Positions 1-8,226 of a DNA stretch of 64,000 bases are shown piece by piece (position 1 is the stretch's first letter; each line of letters starts with the position of its first letter). Below the pieces are notes generated by a model, which was not told where the DNA came from, made no database searches, and was given only the letters and a program-made list of their open reading frames with translations. The position numbers and the translations under genes were made by a program. The stretch is from the NCBI GenBank assembly GCA_036675815.1, contig JAKFEE010000031.1, positions 176,572 through 240,571 of the forward strand, written 5' to 3'. This stretch comes from JAKFEE01 sp036675815 (GTDB lineage Bacteria > Pseudomonadota > Alphaproteobacteria > Rhodospirillales > Magnetospirillaceae).

Positions 1-513
1 ATCGATGTTGATGGCCAGGCGGTCCGGCGCCACTACCAGGAAGCGCTGGATCGAGGCGTTGCGAATTCCGGTTTCGGGGTCGCGGGCGATAACCACGCCA
101 GCGTCGATGTAAGGGCCGGCGTCGCGCAAGGCATGGGTGGGAATGGGCAGCCTATGGAGATCGACCTTCGGCTGGGAGACTTCGAGCACCGGCCCGGTTT
201 GTCGCACCACCGGCGGGCAAGGCGCCTGCTGCCAGCTCGCGATACGCCCCGAGACATAGGCCGGCAGATCTTGCTCCGGCTGGTCGAGCAGATCAGCGAG
301 GAGGGCGCGCGACCAGTAGAGACCGGTGAAGACCGGCACAGTGCTGCCCTTGATCCTTTCGAACAGCACCGCGGCCGGCCGCCCTTCCAGTCGCGCCGCC
401 ACCGCGGCCAGTTCGTGCACCGGATCCACCTCGGTCTTGACGCGGGTCAGGCGGCCGCGCGCGTCGAGCCGGTCGATGATGCGGGACAGATCGCCGATCA
501 TTTCCTGTGCCAT
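1..513 (-). CDS. UbiD family decarboxylase, N-terminal part (cut by window edge)
   Basis: The first 171 residues of a UbiD-type decarboxylase are present; the gene runs off the left edge. UbiD enzymes use prenylated FMN to decarboxylate aromatic or alpha,beta-unsaturated acids in the cytoplasm. The N-terminal pattern is clear: a GRLTRVKTEVDP stretch, then LFERIKGS, then the DLHRLPIP and DAGPYIDAGVV segments, followed by DPETGIRNASIQRF. The start is the ATG at 513, preceded by an AGGAGA ribosome site. It lies 25 bp downstream of livF in a same-strand run of six genes, so the transporter probably feeds it. Whether it is ubiquinone UbiD or a catabolic relative cannot be told from this fragment; the transporter context favours the catabolic reading. 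Confidence 0.85.
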   Translation of the reverse strand, partial: MAQEMIGDLSRIIDRLDARGRLTRVKTEVDPVHELAAVAARLEGRPAAVLFERIKGSTVPVFTGLYWSRALLADLLDQPEQDLPAYVSGRIASWQQAPCPPVVRQTGPVLEVSQPKVDLHRLPIPTHALRDAGPYIDAGVVIARDPETGIRNASIQRFLVVAPDRLAINID

Positions 514-538
514 GTCGTTCTCCTGGCTTGGGCGGGGG

Positions 539-1252
539 CTATTGGGCGACACCGACGAGCATCTGCAGCCTTGCCGGGTCCTGGCGCAAATCGGCGCTCG
601 GACCATCAAACACGACGCGACCGCGGTTGAGGATCAGGCAGCGCGGCGCGAAGTCGAGGGCCAGGGCGGTCTTCTGTTCGACGAGGACCATGGCCAGTCC
701 GTTCCGGCGCAGGTGGGCCAGAATGGCGAAGAGTTCCTCGACCACCACCGGTGCCAAGCCTTCGGAGGGCTCGTCGAGCAGCAGCACTCGTGGATTGAGC
801 AGCAGCGCGCGGGCGATCGCCAACATCTGCTGCTCACCCCCGGAAAGCTGCTGTCCGCCGTTGTGGCGGCGTTCATGCAGGCGCGGAAAAACATTGAAGA
901 CCCGCTCGAGATTCCACGGCCCCGGCCGCGCCATGAGGGTGAGGTTTTCCAGCACCGACAGCGATGGGAAGATCTCGCGCTCCTGCGGTACATAGCCAAG
1001 GCCGGCGCGGCCTTTGCGATAGGCGGGAAGGGCAGTGACGTGACTGCCATCGAGGCGTATGGCGCCGCGCCGGAGGCGCGTATGCCCCATGATGGTTTCG
1101 AGCAAGGTCGTCTTGCCGACGCCGTTGCGGCCGATGACGGCGAGGCAGCCGCCGGCCGCCAGTTGGATGTCCACGTCCTCGAGGACGGTGGTCTCGTTCC
1201 AGCCGGCCCAGACGCCGCGCACTTCGAGCACCGCGTCGGCCATCATTGTCAT
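539..1252 (-). CDS. livF: LivF-type ABC transporter ATP-binding protein
   Basis: Second ATPase of a branched-chain amino acid type (HAAT) ABC importer, energising uptake from the cytoplasmic face. The 237-residue protein shows Walker A GRNGVGKTT (41-49), Q-loop Gln90, signature LSGGE (136-140), Walker B VLLLDEP (156-162) and a late switch region. The EGLAP after Walker B is typical of LivF rather than LivG. I start it at 1252, 5 nt after a GAGG; ATGs at 1246 and 1243 are alternatives. It begins 1 bp after the livG stop. Despite the name, the adjacent UbiD gene suggests the cargo is an organic or aromatic acid rather than leucine, which is inference. Confidence 0.9.
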   Translation of the reverse strand: MTMMADAVLEVRGVWAGWNETTVLEDVDIQLAAGGCLAVIGRNGVGKTTLLETIMGHTRLRRGAIRLDGSHVTALPAYRKGRAGLGYVPQEREIFPSLSVLENLTLMARPGPWNLERVFNVFPRLHERRHNGGQQLSGGEQQMLAIARALLLNPRVLLLDEPSEGLAPVVVEELFAILAHLRRNGLAMVLVEQKTALALDFAPRCLILNRGRVVFDGPSADLRQDPARLQMLVGVAQ

Positions 1253-1253
1253 C

Positions 1254-2009
1254 TCAACCTCGCACCTGGGCATTGCCGAGATATATCTCCTGCACCTTGC
1301 GGTCACTGGCGATCTCGGCAGGGCTGGCCGAGGCGAAGATGCGGCCGGCCACCATGACCGTGACGGTGCGGGCGAAGCGGAACACCACATCCATGTCGTG
1401 CTCGATGATCAGCACGGCCATGTCCTCGTCGAGACTGTCCAGCACGTCGAGGATGAGATGAGTTTCCAGCGACGGCACGCCGGCAGCCGGCTCGTCGAGC
1501 AGCAATACCCGCGGGCGGCAGGCCAGCGCGACCGCCAGCTCCACCAGGCGTTGTCGGCCGTACGGCAAGTCGCGCACCATACGATCGGCGTCTGCGGCCA
1601 AACCAAGCCGCTCGAGCAGCCCGAAGGCCTGCTCGACGAGGCTCGTGTGGCGCCCGAACGGCCGCCATGCCGAGCGGTCTGCACCGGTTTCGCGGGCCAC
1701 CGCCAGCGCGACGTTGTCGAGGGCGGTCAGGTCCCGGAAGAGCTGGTTTATTTGGAAGGTGCGGGCCATGCCGCAGCGGGCGCGGGCGGCGGCATCCAGG
1801 CGCGTGACGTCGCGGCCGTCGAACCGCACGCTGCCGCTGGAGGGAGCCAGTACGCCGGAAATCAGATTGACCAGCGTCGTCTTACCAGCCCCGTTGGGGC
1901 CGATCAGCGCATGGCGGGCGCCGTGCGGCAGGTCGAGGTCGATGCCACTGGCGACCACCAGCGAGCCGAAGCTTTTGCCGAGGTTGCGTATCTGCAGCAG
2001 CGCCGTCAT
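1254..2009 (-). CDS. livG: LivG-type ABC transporter ATP-binding protein
   Basis: First ATPase of the same HAAT-type importer. The protein of 251 residues carries Walker A GPNGAGKT (37-44), a degenerate signature LPYGRQR (148-154) of the kind normal in LivG proteins, and Walker B VLLLDEP (168-174). The AAGVPSLET segment after Walker B stands where most LivG proteins have AAGLNPxET, a small divergence. The start ATG at 2009 overlaps the livM stop by 4 nt (ATGA), so translation is probably coupled to livM. It should pair with LivF under the LivH/LivM channel. Confidence 0.9.
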   Translation of the reverse strand: MTALLQIRNLGKSFGSLVVASGIDLDLPHGARHALIGPNGAGKTTLVNLISGVLAPSSGSVRFDGRDVTRLDAAARARCGMARTFQINQLFRDLTALDNVALAVARETGADRSAWRPFGRHTSLVEQAFGLLERLGLAADADRMVRDLPYGRQRLVELAVALACRPRVLLLDEPAAGVPSLETHLILDVLDSLDEDMAVLIIEHDMDVVFRFARTVTVMVAGRIFASASPAEIASDRKVQEIYLGNAQVRG

Positions 2010-2983
2010 CGTCGTGCCAACCGGGCCAGGATGCCGCACAACCCGCCACGGGCGAGCAGGACGATGGCGAGCAATACCATGCCGACGCCGAGCCCCCAAT
2101 AGGCGGGGCTGAGCTTCGCCAACTCGTGCTCCAGCACCATATAGACCAACACGCCGAAGAAGGCGCCGTAAAGCCGGCCGGTGCCGCCGAGGACCAGCAT
2201 GACGAGCGCCGTGCCGGAGCGGGCGAAGCTCAGCGTGTCGATGGTGACGAAGGCGCTGAACTGCGCCAGCAACCCGCCCGCCAAGCCAGCCAGTCCGGCC
2301 GACAGCGTGTAGACCGCGACCATCCGGCGATGGACGTCGTAGCCGATGGCGCTCATGCGGCGCGCGTTGCCGCGGATGCCCTGCAGCGACAGGCCGAAGG
2401 GGGCGTGTACCAGCCGCCGCACCACCAGAAAGCACAAGAACAGCACGCCGACGCTGTAGCAATAGTAGGTGCGCGCCCATAGATCGTTGTCGAAGACGCC
2501 AAACAGCGGCGCAATACGAATGCCGGTCAGCCCGTCGTAGCCGCCGGTGACCGCGGCCCCGGCATTGACCGTCTCATGCAAGAGCATGGCGCTCGCCAAG
2601 GTCAGCATGATCAGGGTCAGCCCGTGGTAGCGCAGCAAGAACCATCCGGTCAGCGCGCCGCCCGCGGCGGCGACGACCCCCGCCGCGGCCAGCAGCGTCA
2701 GGGGTTCGTGCCAATCCGCGTGGATGGACAACAGCCCGACGGCATAGGCGCCAAGCCCGAAGAAGGCGGCATGGCCAAGAGTGACGATTCCGGCATAGCC
2801 GACGATCAGATCCAGCGACAACACGAACAGAATGGTGATGGCGATCTGGGTGCCGAACGCCAGATAGCCCGGCAGCAGGAAAAAGGCGGCGATGGCAGCC
2901 AGCCATGGCAAGGCCTCGTACCAGCGCCAGCGGTGGCGGACGATGGCGGGCACCGCGGCGGCCACGGCCGTCTCGGCGTTCAC
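2006..2983 (-). CDS. livM: LivM-type ABC transporter permease
   Basis: Second integral membrane subunit of the HAAT-type importer, 325 residues. Hydrophobic segments cover most of its length. The LivM signature region LDLIVGYAGIVTLGHAAFF is visible near the N-terminus, as is the RGNARRMSAIGYDV loop that contacts the ATPase. I start it at the GTG at 2983, which overlaps the livH stop (GTGA); the open frame runs further upstream only as an antisense-like extension inside livH. Stop codon overlaps the livG start. The order livH-livM-livG-livF is standard for the family. Confidence 0.88.
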   Translation of the reverse strand: MNAETAVAAAVPAIVRHRWRWYEALPWLAAIAAFFLLPGYLAFGTQIAITILFVLSLDLIVGYAGIVTLGHAAFFGLGAYAVGLLSIHADWHEPLTLLAAAGVVAAAGGALTGWFLLRYHGLTLIMLTLASAMLLHETVNAGAAVTGGYDGLTGIRIAPLFGVFDNDLWARTYYCYSVGVLFLCFLVVRRLVHAPFGLSLQGIRGNARRMSAIGYDVHRRMVAVYTLSAGLAGLAGGLLAQFSAFVTIDTLSFARSGTALVMLVLGGTGRLYGAFFGVLVYMVLEHELAKLSPAYWGLGVGMVLLAIVLLARGGLCGILARLARR

Positions 2984-3846
2984 CGCGCCCGCCCCAGCAG
3001 CCCCGCCGGCCGCCACATCAGCAGGGCCACGGTCAGCACGTAGATGAAGAAGCTGCCCCCCTGGGGGAACAGGTATTTGCCGGCGGTGTCGCAGACGCCC
3101 AGCAGCAAGGCGGCGACGAAGGTTCCGCGCACGCTGCCGAGGCCGCCGACGGCGACGACGATCAGGAACAGCACCAGATACTGGGTGGCGAAATTGGGGC
3201 CGAGACCGACGATCTCGATGGCCAGCCCGCCGCCCAGGGCCGAGAGGCCGCTGCCGATGGCGAACACCAGGGTGAACAGGCCGCCGACGTCGAGGCCGAG
3301 CGACGTCGCCATATGCCTGTTGTCCACGGCCGCCCGGATGCGCGCCCCGAGGCGGGTGCGCTCGATGCCGAACCACAGTGCGAGAAACAGCGCGATGCCG
3401 AACACGATGATAGTGGCGCGATAGGTCGGCACCTGGCGGAAGCCGATGTCGAGGCGGCCGGTGAGGCCCGCGGGTAGCGCCACCGTCTGCGGCGTGGGGC
3501 CGTAGAGCAGGATGGCACCCGCCGTGGCCATCATGATCAGTCCGATGCAGGCCGTGACCTGATCGAGTTCCGGCGCCTCATACAGGCGGGCGTAAACCAG
3601 CCGCTCCAGGACCACGCTCGCGGCCGCCACCACCGCGAAGGCGGCGGCAAGCCCGGCGAAGAACGGCACCCCGACGACGGTCGTCGCCGTCACCAGCACA
3701 TAGCCGCCGGCCATGGCGAAGGCGCCGTGGGCCAGGTTCACCACCTTCATCAACCCCATGGTCACCGACAGACCCACGGAGATGATGAACAACACCATGG
3801 CATAGGCCACGCCGTCGAACAGGATGCTTGCCGTGGCTTCGATCAT
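2980..3846 (-). CDS. livH: LivH-type ABC transporter permease
   Basis: First membrane subunit of the importer, 288 residues, with about eight predicted membrane segments. It begins with a short polar stretch, then has the family motif GLMKVVNLAHGAFAMAGGY (about residues 31-49), and later the conserved RAAVDNRHMATSLGLDV coupling loop with GGLGSVRGT near the end. Start ATG at 3846, 46 bp downstream of the substrate-binding protein gene. The end overlaps the GTG start of livM by 4 nt. Homologues transport amino acids, amides, urea or aromatic acids, so the substrate is not fixed by this subunit. Confidence 0.9.
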   Translation of the reverse strand: MIEATASILFDGVAYAMVLFIISVGLSVTMGLMKVVNLAHGAFAMAGGYVLVTATTVVGVPFFAGLAAAFAVVAAASVVLERLVYARLYEAPELDQVTACIGLIMMATAGAILLYGPTPQTVALPAGLTGRLDIGFRQVPTYRATIIVFGIALFLALWFGIERTRLGARIRAAVDNRHMATSLGLDVGGLFTLVFAIGSGLSALGGGLAIEIVGLGPNFATQYLVLFLIVVAVGGLGSVRGTFVAALLLGVCDTAGKYLFPQGGSFFIYVLTVALLMWRPAGLLGRAR

Positions 3847-3892
3847 CCGGCCTCGAGTGACGTCTCGTCAGCGGACAGAGCCGCGATGCGTT

Positions 3893-5089
3893 TCACCAGG
3901 TGGCGCACTTGCCGATCCTCGCCTCCTTGCACGGGTCCTTGACCTGGGGATAGGTCTCGAGCACGCGGTTGCGCAGCCGGCCGTCCTTCACGATCAGTTC
4001 CTGGATCGTCTCGTTGTGGACGATGTCGCGGGTGTCGGCGTCGATGGCGATCGGCCCGCGCGGACTATCGAAGCGCCATCCGCGGATGGCCTGCATGGCC
4101 TTGTCGCCGTCGATCTTGCCGCCCAGCGTCTTGGTGACGTGCGCGATCAGCGCCATGCCGTCCCAGCCGGCCACCGCCATGAAGTCGGGAATGGCATTTG
4201 GGCCGTATTCCTGCTTCCACGCCTGGACAAAGGCGCGGTTGGCCGGCGTGTCGTAGTCGGCTGCGTAGTGGAAGGCGGTGATCATCCCGGCCGCAGCCTT
4301 GTCCATGCTCGGCAGCATGGTGTCCTGCACCAGTTCACCGGGGCCGATGAGCTTGATGCCGGCGTCGCCCATGCCGAGGTTGGCGTAGGTCTTGACCAGG
4401 GCCGACAGGTGATTGCCCGATGGCACGAAGGCGTAGAAGCAGTTGGGCTTGGCGTCCTTCACCCGCTGCAGGAACGGCGTAAAGTCGGGAACCTCTTGCG
4501 GCCCGGCCATGGGCAGGGCCTCGATCAGCTTGCCGCCCTTTTCCTCGTAGGTGCGCTGGAAGGCCGCGAGGCTGTCCTTGCCGGGCGGGTAGTCGGTGTA
4601 GCCGACGATGGCCGTCTTGCACGCAAGCTTTTCGGCGGCGTAGTGGCCCATAAGGCTGCCGGCCTGCCACATGGTGAAGGAGACGCGGGCGATGTAGGGC
4701 GACAGGCTGGGGATCCACGACGTGGCGGCGTTCATGACGATGACCGGCGCCTTGGCCTGGCTGGCCAGCGGCGCCACGGCGATCGCCTGCGGCGAGAAGA
4801 CGAAGCCGGCCAGGATGCTGGCGCCCTCACGGGTGAGCAGTTCCTGCGCGGCGGTCTTCGCCGTATCGGCCGAGGCCCCCTTGGTGTCGCGCTTGATCAG
4901 TTCCACGGTGTGGCCGCCGAAGGCCGCGGGATTGGCCTTCTGGTAAAGCAGCATGCCCCGCTCGATCTGCTCGCCGAATTCGGAGGCGCCGCCGGAGAAC
5001 GGCAGGATCAGTCCGACCCGGACCGTCTCGGCCGCCGCAGGCAGGGCAAGCGTGATGGCAAGCGACGAAAAGAGTGCGAGGCGAAGCAT
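3893..5089 (-). CDS. Periplasmic substrate-binding protein of the Liv-type ABC transporter
   Basis: Exported binding protein of 398 residues that would deliver substrate to LivHM. The first 20 residues are a clear Sec signal peptide (MLRLALFSSLAITLALPAAA), followed by ETVRVGLILPFSGGASEFG, the usual opening of the Peripl_BP_6 (type I fold, LivJ/LivK-like) family. Two-lobe architecture is supported by the central GAGEL-type hinge region and the EYGPNAIPDF stretch. This family includes many binders of aromatic acids as well as of leucine. It heads the operon; a GGAGG-like ribosome site precedes the ATG. A divergent promoter should lie in 5090-5327, between it and the GapR-like gene. Confidence 0.9.
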   Translation of the reverse strand: MLRLALFSSLAITLALPAAAETVRVGLILPFSGGASEFGEQIERGMLLYQKANPAAFGGHTVELIKRDTKGASADTAKTAAQELLTREGASILAGFVFSPQAIAVAPLASQAKAPVIVMNAATSWIPSLSPYIARVSFTMWQAGSLMGHYAAEKLACKTAIVGYTDYPPGKDSLAAFQRTYEEKGGKLIEALPMAGPQEVPDFTPFLQRVKDAKPNCFYAFVPSGNHLSALVKTYANLGMGDAGIKLIGPGELVQDTMLPSMDKAAAGMITAFHYAADYDTPANRAFVQAWKQEYGPNAIPDFMAVAGWDGMALIAHVTKTLGGKIDGDKAMQAIRGWRFDSPRGPIAIDADTRDIVHNETIQELIVKDGRLRNRVLETYPQVKDPCKEARIGKCATW

Positions 5090-5327
5090 CTCTGTCCTCC
5101 CTTGATGGCGGCTGATCCCGGGCCGATGGCGCCCAGGTTGTCACATGGCCACCAATGGTGCGTTCAACCCGCGGCCGTCCACAACACGACATTGGTCTTG
5201 GGGTTCGCGGCAGCCGTACGGCGTAGCGACGCCGGCAACGGGGAAACGGCCGGCGCCTTGCCCTTGCCCGGCGGCCGGGCCTGCGGCTATGTTCGCCGCT
5301 CGAACTTCACCGTCAGGGGATAGGCAA

Positions 5328-5594
5328 GTGACGGATGTGCTTGAGAAGGTCGCCGACGTCGGCGGCATCGCCACGGACCGCCTGCGCTCGTTCATCGAGC
5401 GCGTCGAGCGGCTCGAGGAAGAAAAGGGCAATATCCAGAAGGACATCAAGGAGGTCTACGCCGAGGCCAAGGGCACCGGCTTCGACGTCAAGATCATCCG
5501 GCAAATCGTTCGCCTGAGGAAGATCGAGGAGCACGTCCGCAAGGAGACCGACGAGCTGCTGGATCTCTACAAGCGTGCCATCGGCATGGAATGA
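5328..5594 (+). CDS. gapR: GapR/DUF2312 family nucleoid-associated protein
   Basis: A small protein of 88 residues that is nearly all helical. It contains ATDRLRSFIERVERLEEEK, KDIKEVYAEAKGTGFD, KIIRQIVRLRK and a C-terminal ELLDLYKRAIG, the DUF2312 pattern. In Caulobacter this family is GapR, which binds overtwisted, AT-rich DNA ahead of replication forks and stimulates topoisomerases; that role is transferred by homology. The start is the GTG at 5328, preceded by an AGGGGA site; the longer upstream frame (from 5145) has no family similarity. It overlaps the metallophosphoesterase start by 20 nt if that gene begins at its GTG. Confidence 0.88.
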   Translation: MTDVLEKVADVGGIATDRLRSFIERVERLEEEKGNIQKDIKEVYAEAKGTGFDVKIIRQIVRLRKIEEHVRKETDELLDLYKRAIGME

Positions 5595-6369
5595 GCGGCA
5601 TGGCGGCGGCCTTCAGGTCGCCGTCATGAGCGACCTGCACCTCGAAGGGGGATCGTGGGCGCCGTCGCCGTGTGACGCGGCGCTGGTGCTGCTGGCCGGC
5701 GACATCGATCAGGGCGTCGGCGGCATCGCCTGGGCGGCGGACCATCTCGCCGGGACGCCGGTGCTGTATGTCGCCGGGAATCACGAGCATTGGGGCGCGC
5801 CATCGGTCGAGCGCTCTACCACCGATCTCGCCGCAGCCGCCGCCCGAACCGAAAACGTGCGCTTCCTCGAACGTCGCGAATTGCAGTTCCATGTCGTCGA
5901 CCGCTGCCTCCGCGTGCTCGGCTGTACCCTGTGGACGGACCATGCCGTGCGTGGCGAGGCGGCGGAGGCGGGGCGAATGGGCCAAGACGACGGCAGCGGC
6001 AAGGACTGCCGCAATATCCGCCGGCAGGACGGCACCTTGGTGACCGTCGACGATCTCGTGGAGTGGCACAGGCAGTCGCGCGCCTGGCTGGCAAGCCGCC
6101 TGTCGCAGGCCTTCTCGGGCACCACCATCGTCGTCAGCCATCATGCGCCGAGCCTGCGGTCGCTGCCGCCGCGTCGGCGCGACGGTCCGCGCGCCGCCGA
6201 CGCCGCCAGCGATCTCGACGCGTTGATCGCCCGTACCCAGCCGGCGCTGTGGGTGCATGGTCACAGCCATTACGATGCCGACTATCGTATCGGCGAGACG
6301 CGCATTGTCAGTCGCCAGCGAATTTCGGCCGAAAACGCCGACTACCAGCCGCTGATCGTCGAAATCTAA
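5575..6369 (+). CDS. Calcineurin-like metallophosphoesterase
   Basis: A cytoplasmic two-metal phosphoesterase of 264 residues, with all the family motifs in order: SDLHLEG (Asp20, His22), AGDID (42-46), GNHEHW (68-73), SHHAP and the final GHSH. It lacks a signal peptide or membrane segment. The GTG at 5575 is the only start that keeps the first beta strand (LQVAVMSDLH); it lies inside the end of the GapR gene, so the true start is uncertain and translation may be coupled. The substrate cannot be told from the sequence; relatives act on nucleotides, phosphodiesters or phosphoproteins. Confidence 0.8.
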   Translation: MPSAWNERHGGGLQVAVMSDLHLEGGSWAPSPCDAALVLLAGDIDQGVGGIAWAADHLAGTPVLYVAGNHEHWGAPSVERSTTDLAAAAARTENVRFLERRELQFHVVDRCLRVLGCTLWTDHAVRGEAAEAGRMGQDDGSGKDCRNIRRQDGTLVTVDDLVEWHRQSRAWLASRLSQAFSGTTIVVSHHAPSLRSLPPRRRDGPRAADAASDLDALIARTQPALWVHGHSHYDADYRIGETRIVSRQRISAENADYQPLIVEI

Positions 6370-6466
6370 CGATCGCCGTCAATTGACGAAGCCAGCATAC
6401 CGGTGCGCGATTCCAGCGGCTTAACTCTTTCCTAATTTTAGACAACACTCGGCCGCGCGTAGGGAT

Positions 6467-6483
6467 GATCAACTATATTGATC
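6467..6483. promoter_or_regulatory. Inverted repeat in AT-rich leader, possible operator
   Basis: GATCAA and TTGATC flank 5 nt (CTATA) in an unusually AT-rich stretch (about 6420-6552) between the metallophosphoesterase and the GMC oxidoreductase, about 70-85 bp before the GMC start. It is a plausible regulator site or overlaps a promoter, but it matches no family operator I can name. It is the inverse orientation of an FNR box, so FNR is not implied. Confidence 0.3.
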
Positions 6484-6552
6484 TAGCGCAAGTTTCCGGC
6501 GGGCGATTTTGGGGCATAGTCGGCGACTTTAAAATTTGGCGCTCCCAGGACT

Positions 6553-8154
6553 ATGCTGCTCGACTTAAGAAACATCGACGACAAAGCCCACTTCCAGGCC
6601 CCGATCTGCATAGTCGGCGCCGGCGTCGCCGGATTGACCCTGACGCGGCGGCTATTGTCATCGGGGTGGCCGGTGCTGCTGGTGGAAAGCGGCGGCCTGG
6701 ACTTCGAGGCGCCCATTCAGGCGCTGGCGGGCGGCCGCGTGCTCGGCCAGCCCTATTACGACCTCGACAAGGTCTCGCTGCGCATGCTCGGGGGCTCGAC
6801 GGCCATCTGGGGCGGCCGTTGTGCCGAACTGGACCCGGTGGATTTCGAGACGCGCCCCTGGCTTCCCCACAGTGGCTGGCCCTTCGCCCATGACGCGCTG
6901 CAGCCCTATTACGCCGAGGCGCTGAGGCTGTTCGAGGTCAATGCACCGGAGCAGGCGCGCGTGGGGTGGCACAGCGCCCATGCCCATGCGGCGGCCCTGG
7001 ATGGCGGCGAACTGGAAATGGGCTTCTGGAGCATCGATGGCGTTGCCGACCGCTTCACCGCACCGCGCATTGGCGATGTGTTGCGCCATCCCGGTTGCCG
7101 GGTGCTGATGCACGCGACCGCGACCGAGCTGTCGCTCGCCCCCGATGCGGGTTCGGTGAAGGCCATCACCGTCCGGGACATCTCGGGGAAATCCGCCGTC
7201 ATCGAGGCGGAGCACGTCGTCCTGGCGCTGGGCGGCATCGAGACGCCGCGCCTTCTGCTGGCGTCAAACGACATCGCGGCCGCCGGTATCGGCAACGCCC
7301 ACGACCTGGTCGGGCGCTTCTTCATGGAACATCCCCATGCCCGCGGCGGGGCCATCAGCGGGCCTGGGATGTGGCAGTTGTTGCGCGCCTTGGGGCGGCG
7401 GCAGACGATAGGTGGCACCCGACATGCCGCCCTGCTGCGCCTATCCCCCGACGCGCAACGCCGGCTCGGCGCGCTGAACACCGCCCTGTCCCTCGGCCTG
7501 CGCCAACCCGAGGCCGCCCGTCAGGCTTGGGTGGCCCGCACCTACGGCAAGCTGAAGCACGATCTGAACGCGACGGCGACCAATCGCCGGCTGTGGCGGA
7601 CGACTAAGCACGCCGCGCGGCGCTTGAACGATCTGCTCTTTCCGATTCGCCCGTGGTTTCACGTCCGCAGCGGCCGCGGCGAAATCGCCGCCATCGTGCG
7701 TGCCGAACAGGCGCCCAATCCCGATAGCCGGGTGCTGCTGGGTGCCGAGACCGATGCCCTCGGCCTACGTCGCGCCGATCTGGATTGGCGGCTCAGCGCC
7801 GTCGACAAGCACAGTGTCGGTTGCCTGATCGACAGCCTGGACGCGGTCATGCGGCGCTCGGGGCTGGGCAGTGTCCGCAAGGCGGCGTGGCTGAGCGAAC
7901 CAGGGGTGCTGTGGCACAACGATCCCACGATCAGCGCCCACCCGATCGGCGGTTATCACCACATGGGCACCACCCGCATGGCCGATGATCCCACGCGCGG
8001 CGTGGTCGATCGTCATGGCCGCGTGCACGGCATCGCCAACCTGCACGTCGCCGGAAGCTCGGTGTTTCCCACCAGCAGCTGGGCCAACCCGACCCTGACC
8101 ATCGCCGCCCTGGCGTTGCGCATGGGTGATCGCTTCGGACGGTTCGCGGACTAG
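6553..8154 (+). CDS. GMC family FAD-dependent oxidoreductase
   Basis: A flavoprotein of 533 residues that would oxidise an alcohol or sugar group. The N-terminal FAD-binding loop VGAGVAG is at 21-27 and an acidic ESGG follows the second strand. The LGGSTAIWGGRC segment is the GMC substrate-domain signature. The C-terminal GMC_oxred_C part contains GGYHHMGTTRM with the active-site His pair at 469-470 and SWANPTLTI with the partner Asn at 512. There is no signal peptide, so it is cytoplasmic. It stands alone between an AT-rich leader and a strong hairpin. Relatives include choline, glucose and cellobiose oxidoreductases; the substrate here is unknown. Confidence 0.88.
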   Translation: MLLDLRNIDDKAHFQAPICIVGAGVAGLTLTRRLLSSGWPVLLVESGGLDFEAPIQALAGGRVLGQPYYDLDKVSLRMLGGSTAIWGGRCAELDPVDFETRPWLPHSGWPFAHDALQPYYAEALRLFEVNAPEQARVGWHSAHAHAAALDGGELEMGFWSIDGVADRFTAPRIGDVLRHPGCRVLMHATATELSLAPDAGSVKAITVRDISGKSAVIEAEHVVLALGGIETPRLLLASNDIAAAGIGNAHDLVGRFFMEHPHARGGAISGPGMWQLLRALGRRQTIGGTRHAALLRLSPDAQRRLGALNTALSLGLRQPEAARQAWVARTYGKLKHDLNATATNRRLWRTTKHAARRLNDLLFPIRPWFHVRSGRGEIAAIVRAEQAPNPDSRVLLGAETDALGLRRADLDWRLSAVDKHSVGCLIDSLDAVMRRSGLGSVRKAAWLSEPGVLWHNDPTISAHPIGGYHHMGTTRMADDPTRGVVDRHGRVHGIANLHVAGSSVFPTSSWANPTLTIAALALRMGDRFGRFAD

Positions 8155-8171
8155 GGTGGGGTGATGTGGCC

Positions 8172-8226
8172 GGAGCGCGGAGCTCCAGCTCCGCCGGTGT
8201 CTTGCCGAGCTGGAGCTCCGCGCTCC
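8172..8226. terminator. Perfect 20-bp inverted repeat between convergent genes
   Basis: Arms 8172-8191 and 8207-8226 are exact inverse complements (GGAGCGCGGAGCTCCAGCTC on the left) around a 15-nt loop. It sits between the GMC gene end (8154) and the cobC end (8227), where a bidirectional terminator is expected. No T-run follows on either strand, so it may instead be a mobile palindromic repeat acting as a transcription stop. Each arm itself contains the smaller palindrome GGAGCTCC. Confidence 0.6.

Noticed and set aside
3824..5323. A 499-residue plus-strand open frame opposite the substrate-binding protein gene
   Set aside because: It mirrors a real gene with signal peptide and family similarity; the antisense protein has neither.
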